Shown here: positions 15,792-25,278 of the stretch, in pieces
Layout: each line of letters starts with the position of its first letter
Position numbering within the stretch: position 1 is the stretch's first letter
Assembly (NCBI RefSeq): GCF_019655335.1
Contig: NZ_BPFD01000027.1
Coordinates: forward strand, 1-54,054
Length of the DNA: 54,054 nucleotides
Direction: 5' to 3'
From: Shewanella hafniensis
Lineage (GTDB): Bacteria; Pseudomonadota; Gammaproteobacteria; Enterobacterales; Shewanellaceae
Program-made: the position numbers and the translations under genes
The notes under the pieces: model-generated
What the model saw: the letters and a program-made list of their open reading frames with translations, nothing else
Told to the model about the DNA's origin: nothing
Databases searched by the model: none

Positions 15792-17333
15792 ATGAGTCAG
15801 AATAGTCCAAATGCAGGCAACGATCTGCGAGAAGTCAAACAGCTCGGCATGTGGGCCTCCATTACTAGCTTAGGTTATGTGTTTTGGTTAGTTGGCGGGA
15901 TGGAGTTAGTCGAGCGTATCGCCTACTACGGTGTTAAAGCCAGTGCAGGGCTGTACGCTAAAGCGCCAGAGTCTGCGGGCGGCCTTGGTATCAGCCTGAG
16001 TGACTACGGCATTATTATTTCCCTCTGGGCGATCATGCAAACCTTTGTGCCCGTGTTCACCGGTGGCATGTCTGACCGAGTGGGCTACAAAGAAACCATC
16101 TTCGGCTCCACCATCATTAAAATCTTTGGCTATCTCGTCATGGCATTCTTCCCCAGCTTTTGGGGCTTCCTTGTCGGTGCATTACTCCTTGCCATTGGCA
16201 CAGGGATATTTAAACCGGGCATTCAAGGCACCTTAGTGCTGTCCACTAATCGCAATAACACTTCAATGGCTTGGGGCATTTTTTACCAAGTTGTAAACAT
16301 TGGCGGTTTCCTCGGACCCTTAGTTGCCGTACATATGCGCCAATTGTCGTGGGACAATGTATTTTTCGCCTGCGCCGCAATTATCTCACTCAACTTCTTA
16401 TTCTTACTCACCTATACCGAGCCTGGTAAAGCCGAGCGACTGGAACGCAATAAGCAAATAAAATCGGGTGAAGTCGAACAAGAATCCCTGTGGCGTGATG
16501 CTTGGCGCGAGCTGAAAAAGCCGATTGTAATCTACTATATGCTCGTTTTTTCAGGATTTTGGTTCTTGTTCAATGCCCTATTCGATGTGCTGCCTATCCA
16601 TATTTCCGAATGGGTCGATACCAGCGTAATCGTCACCTCTCTCTTTGGCAGCGAAGGCACCAGTAACGGTATTCTACAATTTTGGCTTGGCCTCAATAAC
16701 GAAGGCACTAAGGTGATGCCCGAAGGCATGTTAAACCTCAATGCGGGCCTGATCATGACCTGCTGTTTTATCGTCGCGGCACTGACGGCTAAATACCGTA
16801 TTACTACCGCTATGTTTATTGGTTGTTTGCTGAGTATTTTAGCTTTTGTGTTTATCGGTGCTTTCCATGCGGCATGGTTTATCGTTTTCGCGATTGCCAT
16901 GTTCTCCATTGGCGAAATGATGATTAGCCCGAAGAAAAACGAGTTTATGGGTAATATTGCTCCCGAAGGTAAAAAAGCCATGTACTTGGGATTTGTGATG
17001 TTGCCCCAAGGGATCGGCTGGGGATTAGAAGGCTATTTTGGCCCTAAACTCTATGAGATTTATGCATCAAAGGAATTGTTTTCGCGGGATTTATTGCTAG
17101 AGCGCGGCATGAACAGCACTGAGGTCAGTGCCATTCCCCAAGGTGAAGCCTTTACTACCTTGGTGAGTTACACAGGTGAAAACGCACACGATCTCACCCA
17201 ATTGCTGTACCACAGCCATAACATTGGCATGGCGTGGTACATCATCGCCGCCATAGGGACTATCTCTGCGGTGGGGATTTTTATCTATGGTAAGTGGTTA
17301 CTCACACTACAAAGAGCCCAGCAAGCCGCATAA
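15792..17333 (+). CDS. POT/PTR-family (MFS) peptide transporter
   Basis: This 513-residue inner-membrane transporter has the POT-family signature in its first helix (GGMELVERIAYYGVKA, compare ExxERFxYYG). A second family stretch follows (GTGIFKPGIQGTLVLSTNRNNTSMAWGIFYQVVNIGGFLGPL, compare the GxGxxKPxxxxxxxdqf and FY-xiNiGaf motifs). About 12-14 membrane segments are visible. Members take up di- and tripeptides or related solutes with protons; this one is a divergent member with unknown substrate. The start is supported by AAGGA just upstream. It is transcribed alone and ends in a strong hairpin. Confidence 0.85.
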   Translation: MSQNSPNAGNDLREVKQLGMWASITSLGYVFWLVGGMELVERIAYYGVKASAGLYAKAPESAGGLGISLSDYGIIISLWAIMQTFVPVFTGGMSDRVGYKETIFGSTIIKIFGYLVMAFFPSFWGFLVGALLLAIGTGIFKPGIQGTLVLSTNRNNTSMAWGIFYQVVNIGGFLGPLVAVHMRQLSWDNVFFACAAIISLNFLFLLTYTEPGKAERLERNKQIKSGEVEQESLWRDAWRELKKPIVIYYMLVFSGFWFLFNALFDVLPIHISEWVDTSVIVTSLFGSEGTSNGILQFWLGLNNEGTKVMPEGMLNLNAGLIMTCCFIVAALTAKYRITTAMFIGCLLSILAFVFIGAFHAAWFIVFAIAMFSIGEMMISPKKNEFMGNIAPEGKKAMYLGFVMLPQGIGWGLEGYFGPKLYEIYASKELFSRDLLLERGMNSTEVSAIPQGEAFTTLVSYTGENAHDLTQLLYHSHNIGMAWYIIAAIGTISAVGIFIYGKWLLTLQRAQQAA

Positions 17334-17393
17334 GTGAAACTCGCTGACCTCATTTTGGGCAAGGACGACAAAGACAAGATAAGGGCTAGATAT

Positions 17394-17423
17394 GGCAAGG
17401 TGAGGAGCGATCCTCATCTTGCC
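17394..17423. terminator. Strong hairpin between convergent genes
   Basis: GGCAAGGTGAGGA (17394-17406) pairs with TCCTCATCTTGCC (17411-17423) through a GCGA tetraloop, with one G-T pair. It lies between the POT gene and the convergent DUF3087-like gene. No long T tract follows on either strand, so termination is likely but not certain. Confidence 0.6.
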
Positions 17424-17432
17424 TCATCAGTA

Positions 17433-17957
17433 TCAGAAAGGACGCGTCAGCAGCTCAGGCGTAAATTGTTCAGGCGAAAGCAATAAGCCTAGGCTTTCGA
17501 TTTGTGCATTCAAACGATTGAGATCTTGAGTCAGTGCCGGTAAGGTCAGGGTATTATCATCGAGTACATACACTTGCCTTAAACTGGTGTAATAAAACAG
17601 CAATATAATCAAAGCATTCACGTCATTTTGCGCCGCAGCGGCTTTAATCTTTATCAACTTGCGATAGATACGATTATGGAGTTGCTTTAATTGCCACACA
17701 TAATAAATTTCGCTGAAGAAGGATTTATCCTTCAAGTTGTAAATCACTGCGCTACACAGACCCAGACTGAAAATCACGCCTAAGAGATTCAAGTGAAAAT
17801 TACCTGTAGGCTCACCCGGCACAGGCGTCGCACCAAACAGCGCAATGAGTCCAGTACCAAAAATCAGTGATAACACGACTAAGCTAACAACTAGAATAAC
17901 AATGAATAAATTCATGTTTTTACGATACAAGGTTTTATCTATTTCCTGCAGCTTCAT
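17433..17957 (-). CDS. DUF3087-like inner-membrane protein
   Basis: This 174-residue protein begins MKLQEIDKTLYRKNMN and has two membrane segments (about residues 16-38 and 52-72). A helical cytoplasmic part follows (SEIYYVWQLKQLHNRIYRKLIKIKAAA and FYYTSLRQVYVLDDNTLTLPAL). This matches my memory of the DUF3087 family, which has no assigned function. The frame is open to 18059. The ATG at 17957 is preferred because the family starts with MKLQ-ID-YRK and the upstream part is not conserved-looking. It converges on the POT gene. Confidence 0.65.
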   Translation of the reverse strand: MKLQEIDKTLYRKNMNLFIVILVVSLVVLSLIFGTGLIALFGATPVPGEPTGNFHLNLLGVIFSLGLCSAVIYNLKDKSFFSEIYYVWQLKQLHNRIYRKLIKIKAAAAQNDVNALIILLFYYTSLRQVYVLDDNTLTLPALTQDLNRLNAQIESLGLLLSPEQFTPELLTRPF

Positions 17958-18341
17958 AACATCCCGCTCAAATAAACCGCCCAGCATTGGCGTATAAATC
18001 AATGAATGGCAGAGCATACCCCAATCCCCTTTATTCGGCCTTAACTGATTTAAACGCATAACGAAAATACATTTCTCCCCCTTATCCGCGAGCGATACAA
18101 ACTGAAACCTTTAAGCGTACCTAAGCAGGCTGAGGGATAGGATGATGTATCGATTGAAGATCAACGGCTTAATGCCCTTACGATTAATCTTCCATTTATT
18201 TCAAAACATTAAAATGTTAACGTGCAATCAAATCTGAGTAAAATTTGCTAACCTTAACCCTAGTGAATTGCATAACGATATCGCCGCTTTTACGAGAGAC
18301 AGTGTTCTAACCTCCCGCATTCAAACCACACAAGGAATGCC
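17958..18341. other. Divergent intergenic region
   Basis: This stretch of about 380 bp between two divergent genes holds the promoters of both. No operator, repeat or small gene was recognised. AAGGA just before 18342 serves the solute-binding protein gene. Confidence 0.4.
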
Positions 18342-19103
18342 ATGATACTCAGCAAAGGCTTTGCACAAGTCGTCCTTTTGGCGCTCAGCAGCCTTTGCTT
18401 GACTGCACAGGCCAAAGACCTGCTCGCAGTGGGTTCGAGTTTCAGTCAAATTTTTGAACTACAAGCCAATGGAGAATATACCGGCTTAGGTGTCGATATT
18501 TTGAATCGCTTCGCCCAGCAGCAAAGTGTGAACATTCACTATCAAATTACCCCTTGGCGCCGCGCTATCTCTATGGTTGAACGTGGCCAAGCGGATATTC
18601 TTATTGGTCCCTACGATACCCCAGAGCGTGAAGCGAACTTGGCTTTTGCGACGAAAGCCTTTTACCGCGATAATATGGTGTTTTATGCTCGGGCAGACAA
18701 TGAAATAGTGTGGAATGGCGACTATGCCAGTATTAAAACGCAACGGATTGGAAAAATGCAGGGCTGGAGTTATGGCCCGACGTTTAATGAACAAACTAAA
18801 TCTTTTAATATCAATGAATTTGTCGATATTAAAAGCGGAATAGAACGGCTTTCGCGGGGTGATTTAGATCTACTCGCCACCAATAGTCGCAATACAAATG
18901 CAGTGCTCGCCCAAATCAAAATCCCTAAAGCAATTACGCCAATCATGCCGATAATCGATGTGCGAGACGGCTTTATGGCTTTTCCGAAACAAGCTAAATT
19001 TGATCCGCTAAGAACTCGTTTTGACAGCTTCTTCGAGGAGATGATCCAAAATGGCACACTCACGACACTCGGCCAAAAATACCGCGTAACCTTGCCTTAC
19101 TGA
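18342..19103 (+). CDS. Periplasmic solute-binding protein (SBP_bac_3 family)
   Basis: This 253-residue secreted protein has a signal peptide (about residues 1-24, ending LCLTAQA-KD). The bilobed amino-acid-binding-protein pattern follows: GLGVDILNRFAQQ, ITPWRRAISMVERGQADILIGPYDTPERE, DNMVFYARAD, IERLSRGDLDLLATNS and a final FFEEMIQNGTLTTLGQKYRV. The length is that of stand-alone SBP_bac_3 proteins. No permease or ATPase genes are adjacent, as is common for the many orphan members in Shewanella, so it may sense or scavenge rather than feed a dedicated ABC system. The ligand is unknown. AAGGA supports the start. Confidence 0.82.
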   Translation: MILSKGFAQVVLLALSSLCLTAQAKDLLAVGSSFSQIFELQANGEYTGLGVDILNRFAQQQSVNIHYQITPWRRAISMVERGQADILIGPYDTPEREANLAFATKAFYRDNMVFYARADNEIVWNGDYASIKTQRIGKMQGWSYGPTFNEQTKSFNINEFVDIKSGIERLSRGDLDLLATNSRNTNAVLAQIKIPKAITPIMPIIDVRDGFMAFPKQAKFDPLRTRFDSFFEEMIQNGTLTTLGQKYRVTLPY

Positions 19104-19181
19104 TCCGGCCTTACTGTTCCCACCAAACCCGCCCCTCTTATCTTTGCTCACACCTGTAATAAAGAGTGATGGGGAACTCTG

Positions 19182-20288
19182 TTAGCTAAGACAAGCAATC
19201 AACTGCAGCTCAATCTCATCCCAATTGACTTCGTCCATGGTAATCATTTCTAGTCTGGAATCTAAGGTGTCATCGAGTTCAACTACAGTAAATTCATGGT
19301 CAATCCAGTTAAATCCCGCAATTCCATCAGTAGTGATCATCACGGCCTTTAATCTAAGCAACACTTGCCCAAAGTTGGATGACTGAGCTTGCCGCTGAAT
19401 AAAATCCATTAATTTATCAAAATCAAATTCTTGGCTCGGTTCAAACACCCAGCCGCAGCTAAAACAACCTTCACCTTGATTCTGCTTTCGCACTATACCG
19501 CGATCATCAAAATCAAGTGCGGCTTCGATTGCACCTTCGGCAAAGAGGCTCAACTCACTCAAGCGAGAACCACCAGCACGAAACAAGCTTGGGGCAGTCG
19601 TCGGTAGACTACCCAGCTTTAGGCCCGCGCTAGCATGCCCATTTATATTGAGTGACACGCGCCTTGGTTGGTTAAGATAGTCCAGCAAAGCGCTAGGTAA
19701 AGGCTGTTGATTTGAGTGACTCACTAAAGGAATATCAGTACGTTCAATATGGCTTAAATAAGTCTGCAATTCATAGAGTAACTTAGTATTTTCAGCATCA
19801 TACAAGTCAGACTTAGTTGCGATGATCACATCGGCCACTTGCAACTGTTGAATAAAATTTGCATGTTCACGATAGCGAGGATCGTGGATCTTACGCGCGT
19901 CCACCAAACATAGGGTGCTACGCAGTGAAATCACATTCTGATAATGGGGCGCACTCAATACTTTAATGATTTCATTAGGATGCCCAAGCCCAGTCGGTTC
20001 AATCAATAAGCGGTCAGGTTTCGCTTTCGCAATCAACTGATTGATGGCCACTTGTGTCGGTACGCCCGCGGCGCAGCACATACAGCCACCCGCAACCTCA
20101 CGAATTTGTATGCCGTTATCGGAGGAGTTCAGTAACCCCGCATCAATGCCGACCTCACCAAATTCATTGACCAGTACTGCCCAAATTTCATCCGCGGGTT
20201 TAGTCGCCAGCAATTGCTTAATCAGAGAGGTTTTACCTACACCTAAAAAACCTGTAATGATATTGGTGGGAATCGCTTTGATAATCAT
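19182..20288 (-). CDS. CobW/COG0523-family GTPase (metal chaperone-like)
   Basis: This 368-residue G3E GTPase has Walker A GFLGVGKT at residues 13-20. The metal-binding CxCC motif C69-M-C71-C72 lies in REVAGGCMCCAAGVP, and a guanine-specifying TKSD follows. A C-terminal CobW_C-like domain contains another cysteine pair (EGCFSCGWVFEP). Family members deliver or regulate Zn, Co or Fe for metalloenzymes. No Zur-type site is evident upstream and no metal-uptake genes are adjacent, so the metal is open. The ribosome-binding site is weak. It lies downstream of the rhlE-like gene, from which a terminator separates it. Confidence 0.88.
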   Translation of the reverse strand: MIIKAIPTNIITGFLGVGKTSLIKQLLATKPADEIWAVLVNEFGEVGIDAGLLNSSDNGIQIREVAGGCMCCAAGVPTQVAINQLIAKAKPDRLLIEPTGLGHPNEIIKVLSAPHYQNVISLRSTLCLVDARKIHDPRYREHANFIQQLQVADVIIATKSDLYDAENTKLLYELQTYLSHIERTDIPLVSHSNQQPLPSALLDYLNQPRRVSLNINGHASAGLKLGSLPTTAPSLFRAGGSRLSELSLFAEGAIEAALDFDDRGIVRKQNQGEGCFSCGWVFEPSQEFDFDKLMDFIQRQAQSSNFGQVLLRLKAVMITTDGIAGFNWIDHEFTVVELDDTLDSRLEMITMDEVNWDEIELQLIACLS

Positions 20289-20350
20289 AAGGAAACTCGC
20301 TCGAATAGAAAGCTTGGCGCTCGAGTGTAGAAGTATTGGCTTCGAAGCTC

Positions 20351-20382
20351 AACAAAAAGCGCATCGGTGAGGATGCGCTTTT
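20351..20382 (-). terminator. Rho-independent terminator downstream of the RNA helicase gene
   Basis: AAAAGCGCATC (20355-20365) pairs with GATGCGCTTTT (20372-20382). On the minus strand it ends in TTTTTGTT. It lies about 160 bp after the helicase stop and before the CobW gene. Confidence 0.8.
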
Positions 20383-20511
20383 AGAATAGCGACAGGCTAT
20401 GCAGCAAAATATGCAACTGACTATTCAACAGTCAAATCAACAAACTAGGTAACCGTTAGACGGCTAAGCTAATAGGCACTTTGCACTTATTAGCCTTGAT
20501 TGTTGTGCTTA

Positions 20512-20556
20512 GCTTATTTTGACTTAACTTATTTTGACTTAGCCTATTTTGACTTA
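20512..20556 (-). repeat. Three 15-bp tandem repeats across the helicase stop codon
   Basis: On the plus strand the units are GCTTATTTTGACTTA (20512-20526), ACTTATTTTGACTTA (20527-20541) and GCCTATTTTGACTTA (20542-20556). Read on the minus strand they keep the helicase frame, and each encodes K-S-K-stop, so three stop codons follow each other in frame. The array looks like a recent slippage duplication of the gene's end. Confidence 0.85.
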
Positions 20557-21962
20557 TTGGTGCGAGAGCCAAAACCTGACTTATTGCTCACCAAATTCGA
20601 CTTAGGTTTAGTCGCATTAAACGGCTTACCTGAGCCAGAAGCTGGCTTAGCACGGCTAGAGGATTTATCTGCACCTGCTTTGCTGTCCTGTACTTTACCT
20701 TTAGCGTACTTACCCTGACGAGACTGACCAATAGTACGATCCTGCGGCGCCTTATGGCTCCACTTTCCAATAGGCTTAATCGGTGCTGCGGGCGCATCAC
20801 GGTAACGGGCAGGCAAAGGCGTGCCTTCTTCATAACCCGGTTGTACCGACACGGGCAGTTTCTGCTCAATCAAGGCTTCAATTTCAGCGAGCATTTCATC
20901 GTCAGAAGGTGAAACAAACGAAATCGCGCGACCCGTTAATCCCGCACGGCCAGTACGACCAATACGATGGATATAGTCTTCGGCGAGGAAAGGTAATTCA
21001 AGGTTGATCACCATAGGCAAGGCATGAATGTCTAAACCACGAGCGGCCACATCGGTCGCCACCAGCACCCGCAATTTACCGGCTTTAAACTCTTCCAACA
21101 CCCGATTACGGGCGCCTTGTGTTTTATCGCCGTGGAATACACCTGCGGCTATGCCATCCAGCTTTAATTCTTGTAATAAATGCTCGGCGCTTTCTTTCGT
21201 GCTGGCAAACACCAGCACTTGGCGCCAATTGTTGCGGCCAACCAATTCAGACAACAGCTCGGCTTTGCGACGTTTATCAACGCGATAGACTTCTTGCACA
21301 ACTGTGGATGCGGTAGTCGTGTCAGCAACATTCACCCACTGAGGTTCATTCAGCATTTTCTCAGCGAGTTGTTTGACGGCATCGCTATAGGTCGCTGAAA
21401 ACAACATGGTTTGATGCTGCGGCGCAATTAAGCGTTTCACTTTTTCAATGTCGCGCACAAAACCCATGTCTAACATACGGTCGGCTTCGTCGATCACTAA
21501 CGTGGTAACGCTCGACAAATCTAACTGGAATTGGCCGATAATGTCGAATAAACGACCAGGAGTTGCCACCAAAATATCAACGCCCTGCTCTACCCCTTTA
21601 CGCTGGGGATTCATGTTGGCGCCGCCGTAAACCGCTAAGGTTTTCAGTGGTAGAAACTGGCTGTATTTCTGGATATTTTCGCAGACTTGAATCGCAAGTT
21701 CGCGGGTTGGCGTCATAACCAACGCGCGTAAAATCGGTTTATCATTGCTGTCGCTTGTTAAAGACTCAGCCGCCAGCTTTTCAAGTACAGGCAGAGCAAA
21801 GGAAGCCGTCTTACCTGTACCCGTTTGGGCGCAGGCCATAATGTCTTTGCCTTCAAAGGCAAGCGGGATCACTTTCTCTTGCACTTGAGTGAGTTGCTGA
21901 TAGCCACACTCAGTTATCGCATTCAAAATAGGAGAAGATAAACCGAGTGTTTCAAATTTCAT
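20544..21962 (-). CDS. rhlE: DEAD-box ATP-dependent RNA helicase (RhlE type)
   Basis: This 472-residue protein has the full DEAD-box set. It shows a Q motif (F3...LTQVQEKVIPLA), motif I AQTGTGKT at residues 45-52, then PTRELA, VIDEADRMLDMGF and SAT, and later ARGLDIHALPMVIN and HRIGRTGRAG. The C-terminal roughly 100 residues are basic and low-complexity (rich in K, S, G, A), as in RhlE proteins that bind RNA non-specifically. It likely unwinds RNA in ribosome assembly or decay. A GC-rich stem (22026-22033 with 22045-22052) lies 60-90 bp upstream. The RhlE assignment rests on length and tail; closely related paralogues exist in Shewanella. Confidence 0.88.
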   Translation of the reverse strand: MKFETLGLSSPILNAITECGYQQLTQVQEKVIPLAFEGKDIMACAQTGTGKTASFALPVLEKLAAESLTSDSNDKPILRALVMTPTRELAIQVCENIQKYSQFLPLKTLAVYGGANMNPQRKGVEQGVDILVATPGRLFDIIGQFQLDLSSVTTLVIDEADRMLDMGFVRDIEKVKRLIAPQHQTMLFSATYSDAVKQLAEKMLNEPQWVNVADTTTASTVVQEVYRVDKRRKAELLSELVGRNNWRQVLVFASTKESAEHLLQELKLDGIAAGVFHGDKTQGARNRVLEEFKAGKLRVLVATDVAARGLDIHALPMVINLELPFLAEDYIHRIGRTGRAGLTGRAISFVSPSDDEMLAEIEALIEQKLPVSVQPGYEEGTPLPARYRDAPAAPIKPIGKWSHKAPQDRTIGQSRQGKYAKGKVQDSKAGADKSSSRAKPASGSGKPFNATKPKSNLVSNKSGFGSRTNKSK

Positions 21963-22025
21963 AGGGACTCTTTAGCTAAGTAGTAAAACTTTGATGCGAG
22001 GTGATACTCAATGCCCCAACGCGGG

Positions 22026-22052
22026 GCCGCGGAGTCTAGCAAAATCCGCGGC
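22026..22052. promoter_or_regulatory. GC-rich hairpin between the helicase and GGDEF-EAL genes
   Basis: GCCGCGGA (22026-22033) pairs with TCCGCGGC (22045-22052) across 11 nt, followed on the plus strand by GTTTTTAT. No plus-strand gene ends here, so a plus-strand terminator role is not obvious. It may end the minus-strand GGDEF-EAL transcript or structure the helicase leader. Confidence 0.4.
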
Positions 22053-22091
22053 GTTTTTATAGGCAATTATCATCCCGCGGTCAATTTCCTC

Positions 22092-25000
22092 TTAGACAAG
22101 GGAAACTAAAAGCGGATCCTGTAAGTATTTTCGGCTAAATTCACCCGCAGGCACAGGTCTTGAGAACAAGTAACCTTGGCCGTAGTCACAACCAGCAGCC
22201 AACAACACTTGGCACTGCGCATCGGTTTCGACACCTTCGGCAATCACCTTCATTCCCAACTTGTGGGCCATCACGATAATCGCCTCACAGAGAATTTGAT
22301 CGTTTGAATCGGTATCAATATGGCGGGTAAAAGATTGATCAATTTTAAGATAATCGATATCAAACTTTTTCAAATAGGCAAGTGACGAATAGCCAGTACC
22401 AAAATCGTCCAGCGACACTTGCACACCCGCATCGCGGTAGGCCAGTAGTTTTTCGGTCACGCCCATACTGGCATCCAATAACAGGCCTTCGGTAATTTCA
22501 ACGCACACGCCCGCGCCTGTAATATTAAGATCTTGCAATAACTTCAACCAATCATTGAGCAGCGTGCCTTCATCACGAAATTGGATTGGGGATTTATTGA
22601 CGCTGATTTGGATTTCAACCCCTAATTCATGACGCCACGCCGCACTCTGGCGAGCGGCTTGCTCGAACACCCAATTGCCGATTTCAACAATCAAGCCAGT
22701 GTCTTCCGCCACAGGAATAAACTCAGCAGGCGACACAGCACCACGCTCTGCATGATGCCAGCGGATCAAGGCTTCAGCCTTGGTCACTTCACCCGTTGCT
22801 AAGGCAACAATCGGCTGATAATGCAGTTCAAATTCTTTATTCACGACCGCTTGACGTAAGTCTTGGATCAAGCGCATGCGGTATTTGGCGTATTCCTGCA
22901 TCGATGGAGTGAAATAGTTGAAGCGATTACGCCCTTGATCTTTCGCCGCATACATAGCCTGATCCGCATGCTTGAGAAGCCCTTCAATACTGGTCGAATC
23001 ATCGGGATATAAAGTAATCCCAATACTGACGCTGATATAAGCGGTTTCTTCCCCTAACACATAGGGTTCGGCAATTCGTCGCAAAATATTCTCGGCGACG
23101 CGCTCAATCCCCTTATGGTCTTCCATCGAACTTAACACCACAGTAAATTCATCGCCGCCAAGACGCGCCACGACGTCGGCATCACGCACACAGGATTTCA
23201 AACGACTCGCGGTTTCTATCAGCAGTAAATCGCCCATGGCATGGCCTAAGGTGTCATTCACTTCTTTAAAGAAATCTAAGTCTAAGAACAATAAAGCAAA
23301 GTGGTTGCGATTGCGGTCGGCATTTTTCACTTCGCTGCTTAAATACTCCAACAACATGCGCCGATTGGGCAACCCCGTCAGCGTATCGTAGTTGGCTTGT
23401 TTCCAAATCAGATGCTCATTTTGCTTCTTATCGGTAATGTCTGAGAACAGGGCAACACGTCGATAGGGATGGCCTTCTTTGTCATTAATGGTATTGATGG
23501 TTAACCAGATGACATATTCTTCGCCATTTTTGCGCCGCTGCCACATTTCCCCCTGCCATTGGCCTTTCTCGCGGATATCATTATTCATTTTGGTGTAAAA
23601 ATCGCGGCCATTGAGGTCACAATAAAGCAGCCGAATATGTTGGTCCCGCACTTCAAATTCGCGATAACCCGTCATCACACTAAAGGCGGCATTGACGGTA
23701 ATAATCACGCCCTTTTCATCGAGGACACTCATGGCTTCAGAGCTGTTATCGTAAACCAGTGCCGACAACTTTAAGGATTCTTCGATAAGTTTTGCGTCGG
23801 TAATATCGGTATAGGTTCCGCACATCCTTAGGGCATTATCGTTGGCGTCGCGGCTCACCACTTTACCTGTGTCTAAAATCCAGCGCACTTTGCGATTGAG
23901 TGTATTTAGGCGATATTCCATCTTATGTTGCGCCGTTTCGCCACGAATATGGGCCTCAATCGAATGCAGCACTTTAGGCCTGTCTTCGGCGACTATCGCA
24001 TCCATCCATTGGCGACTATTAGCGTTGAGCATATCAACATCGCAGCCAAGAATATCGGCGCTGCGGGCGTTACGTTCGATACGATCATTACGAATATCCC
24101 AATCCCACACCCCAAGATCGCTACTACTCAACACCAGTTCGAGTTGTTCACGGCTAGCGAGCACCTCTTGGTCAGCAATGGCCTGTGAGGTGATATCAAT
24201 AAATCCGGCAATCACCAACTGCACGGAATTATTGCCACCGCGCTTACAGGCGACTGTCATATGGGTGTAAACCACGCTGCCGTCCTTAACGATAAAGCGT
24301 TTATCCATCTCGTAATTATCGATATCCCCCCGCAGCATAAGCTCAAATTTCAGTGCATCCGCTTCTAAATCATCGGGATGGGTAATTTGTGTCCACGTCA
24401 TTCGTAGCAATTCAGCTTCTGAATATTTGAGCATTTGACATAACCGTGGATTCACCTTTATCCACTTTTTATCTATTCCCGTTATTGCAATACCAATATT
24501 GCCCGCGTTGAATTGGCTCCGAAAAAGAAAATCATCCTGTAGACGAATTTGTTCATCACGCTCTAATTCAAAACGTCGCGATAACAAGCGGCTCAATAGC
24601 CAAGTCGCAATCGGGAAAATGGTCAATACTGGGAGGGTCACTTTGGCGAGTAATGGCATTGCTATGCCATCGGGTAGAAATAAGAACCACAACAACATCA
24701 CGATATGAACGGTATAGGCAAAGAGAAAAATTTCTCTACCTGAAATATTGGCTAACAGAGACTTACGATATTGACGCCAGATCACCCCGATTAAACCGGA
24801 TGACACTATCACGCCGACGCCAATCCATATACCAGCGCCACCGATACTGATGCGATACAGCGCCGTCATCACGACAGCAACTAAGGTCGGTAAACCACCG
24901 AAAAATAGACCAGAAATACAGAGAATAACCGAACGGGTATCAAAGAAAACGCCAGGCAAATATACCCAAGGCGTGCTCATGATAGTGATACCAATACCAC

Positions 25001-25139
25001 CGATGAGCATCCCAATAATGATGCGCCACAGTAAAAAATACTGCCGCTGATGCTTTTTAGGAATCACGTCGTACAAAAAGACCAACGCCAGCAATAAAGC
25101 CGCATTTTGCACTAACGGAAAGAGAATACCTTTATCCAT
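22092..25139 (-). CDS. Membrane 5TMR-PAS-GGDEF-EAL protein (c-di-GMP turnover)
   Basis: This 1015-residue sensor protein starts with a 5TMR-LYT-like membrane domain of about 190 residues (several helices, with GLFFGGLPTLVAVVMTALYRISIGGAGIW). Three to four PAS/PAC segments follow (for example ITGIDKKWIKVNPRLCQMLKYSEAELL and VLDEKGVIITVNAAFSVMTGYREFE). Then come a GGDEF domain with intact GGDEF at 661-665 and an EAL domain with EAL at 789-791 plus the DDFGTGYSSLAYLK segment. Both catalytic motifs look intact, so the protein could make or break cyclic di-GMP; which activity dominates cannot be read from sequence. It is transcribed alone, and its signal is unknown. Confidence 0.92.
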   Translation of the reverse strand: MDKGILFPLVQNAALLLALVFLYDVIPKKHQRQYFLLWRIIIGMLIGGIGITIMSTPWVYLPGVFFDTRSVILCISGLFFGGLPTLVAVVMTALYRISIGGAGIWIGVGVIVSSGLIGVIWRQYRKSLLANISGREIFLFAYTVHIVMLLWFLFLPDGIAMPLLAKVTLPVLTIFPIATWLLSRLLSRRFELERDEQIRLQDDFLFRSQFNAGNIGIAITGIDKKWIKVNPRLCQMLKYSEAELLRMTWTQITHPDDLEADALKFELMLRGDIDNYEMDKRFIVKDGSVVYTHMTVACKRGGNNSVQLVIAGFIDITSQAIADQEVLASREQLELVLSSSDLGVWDWDIRNDRIERNARSADILGCDVDMLNANSRQWMDAIVAEDRPKVLHSIEAHIRGETAQHKMEYRLNTLNRKVRWILDTGKVVSRDANDNALRMCGTYTDITDAKLIEESLKLSALVYDNSSEAMSVLDEKGVIITVNAAFSVMTGYREFEVRDQHIRLLYCDLNGRDFYTKMNNDIREKGQWQGEMWQRRKNGEEYVIWLTINTINDKEGHPYRRVALFSDITDKKQNEHLIWKQANYDTLTGLPNRRMLLEYLSSEVKNADRNRNHFALLFLDLDFFKEVNDTLGHAMGDLLLIETASRLKSCVRDADVVARLGGDEFTVVLSSMEDHKGIERVAENILRRIAEPYVLGEETAYISVSIGITLYPDDSTSIEGLLKHADQAMYAAKDQGRNRFNYFTPSMQEYAKYRMRLIQDLRQAVVNKEFELHYQPIVALATGEVTKAEALIRWHHAERGAVSPAEFIPVAEDTGLIVEIGNWVFEQAARQSAAWRHELGVEIQISVNKSPIQFRDEGTLLNDWLKLLQDLNITGAGVCVEITEGLLLDASMGVTEKLLAYRDAGVQVSLDDFGTGYSSLAYLKKFDIDYLKIDQSFTRHIDTDSNDQILCEAIIVMAHKLGMKVIAEGVETDAQCQVLLAAGCDYGQGYLFSRPVPAGEFSRKYLQDPLLVSLV

Positions 25140-25245
25140 GACTCAGAGAGCGACTCCAAAAATGAGGGGGCTTGATACAATTTTAACATTCCCCTCACTA
25201 GTGTAGCAGAATCACTTAGAAATCATGCGTTAATTCCTTTTACCA

Positions 25246-25278
25246 CATCACACTTTGTATCTGCTGCATCACACTTTG
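25246..25278. repeat. Short direct repeat at the glgA stop codon
   Basis: CATCACACTTTG occurs at 25246-25257 and 25267-25278, a 21-bp period. The second copy contains the glgA stop codon. It looks like a small local duplication. Confidence 0.6.

Noticed and set aside
22026..22052. GC-rich stem as a plus-strand terminator
   Set aside because: No plus-strand gene ends nearby, although GTTTTTAT follows; it was kept only as a hairpin of unknown role.
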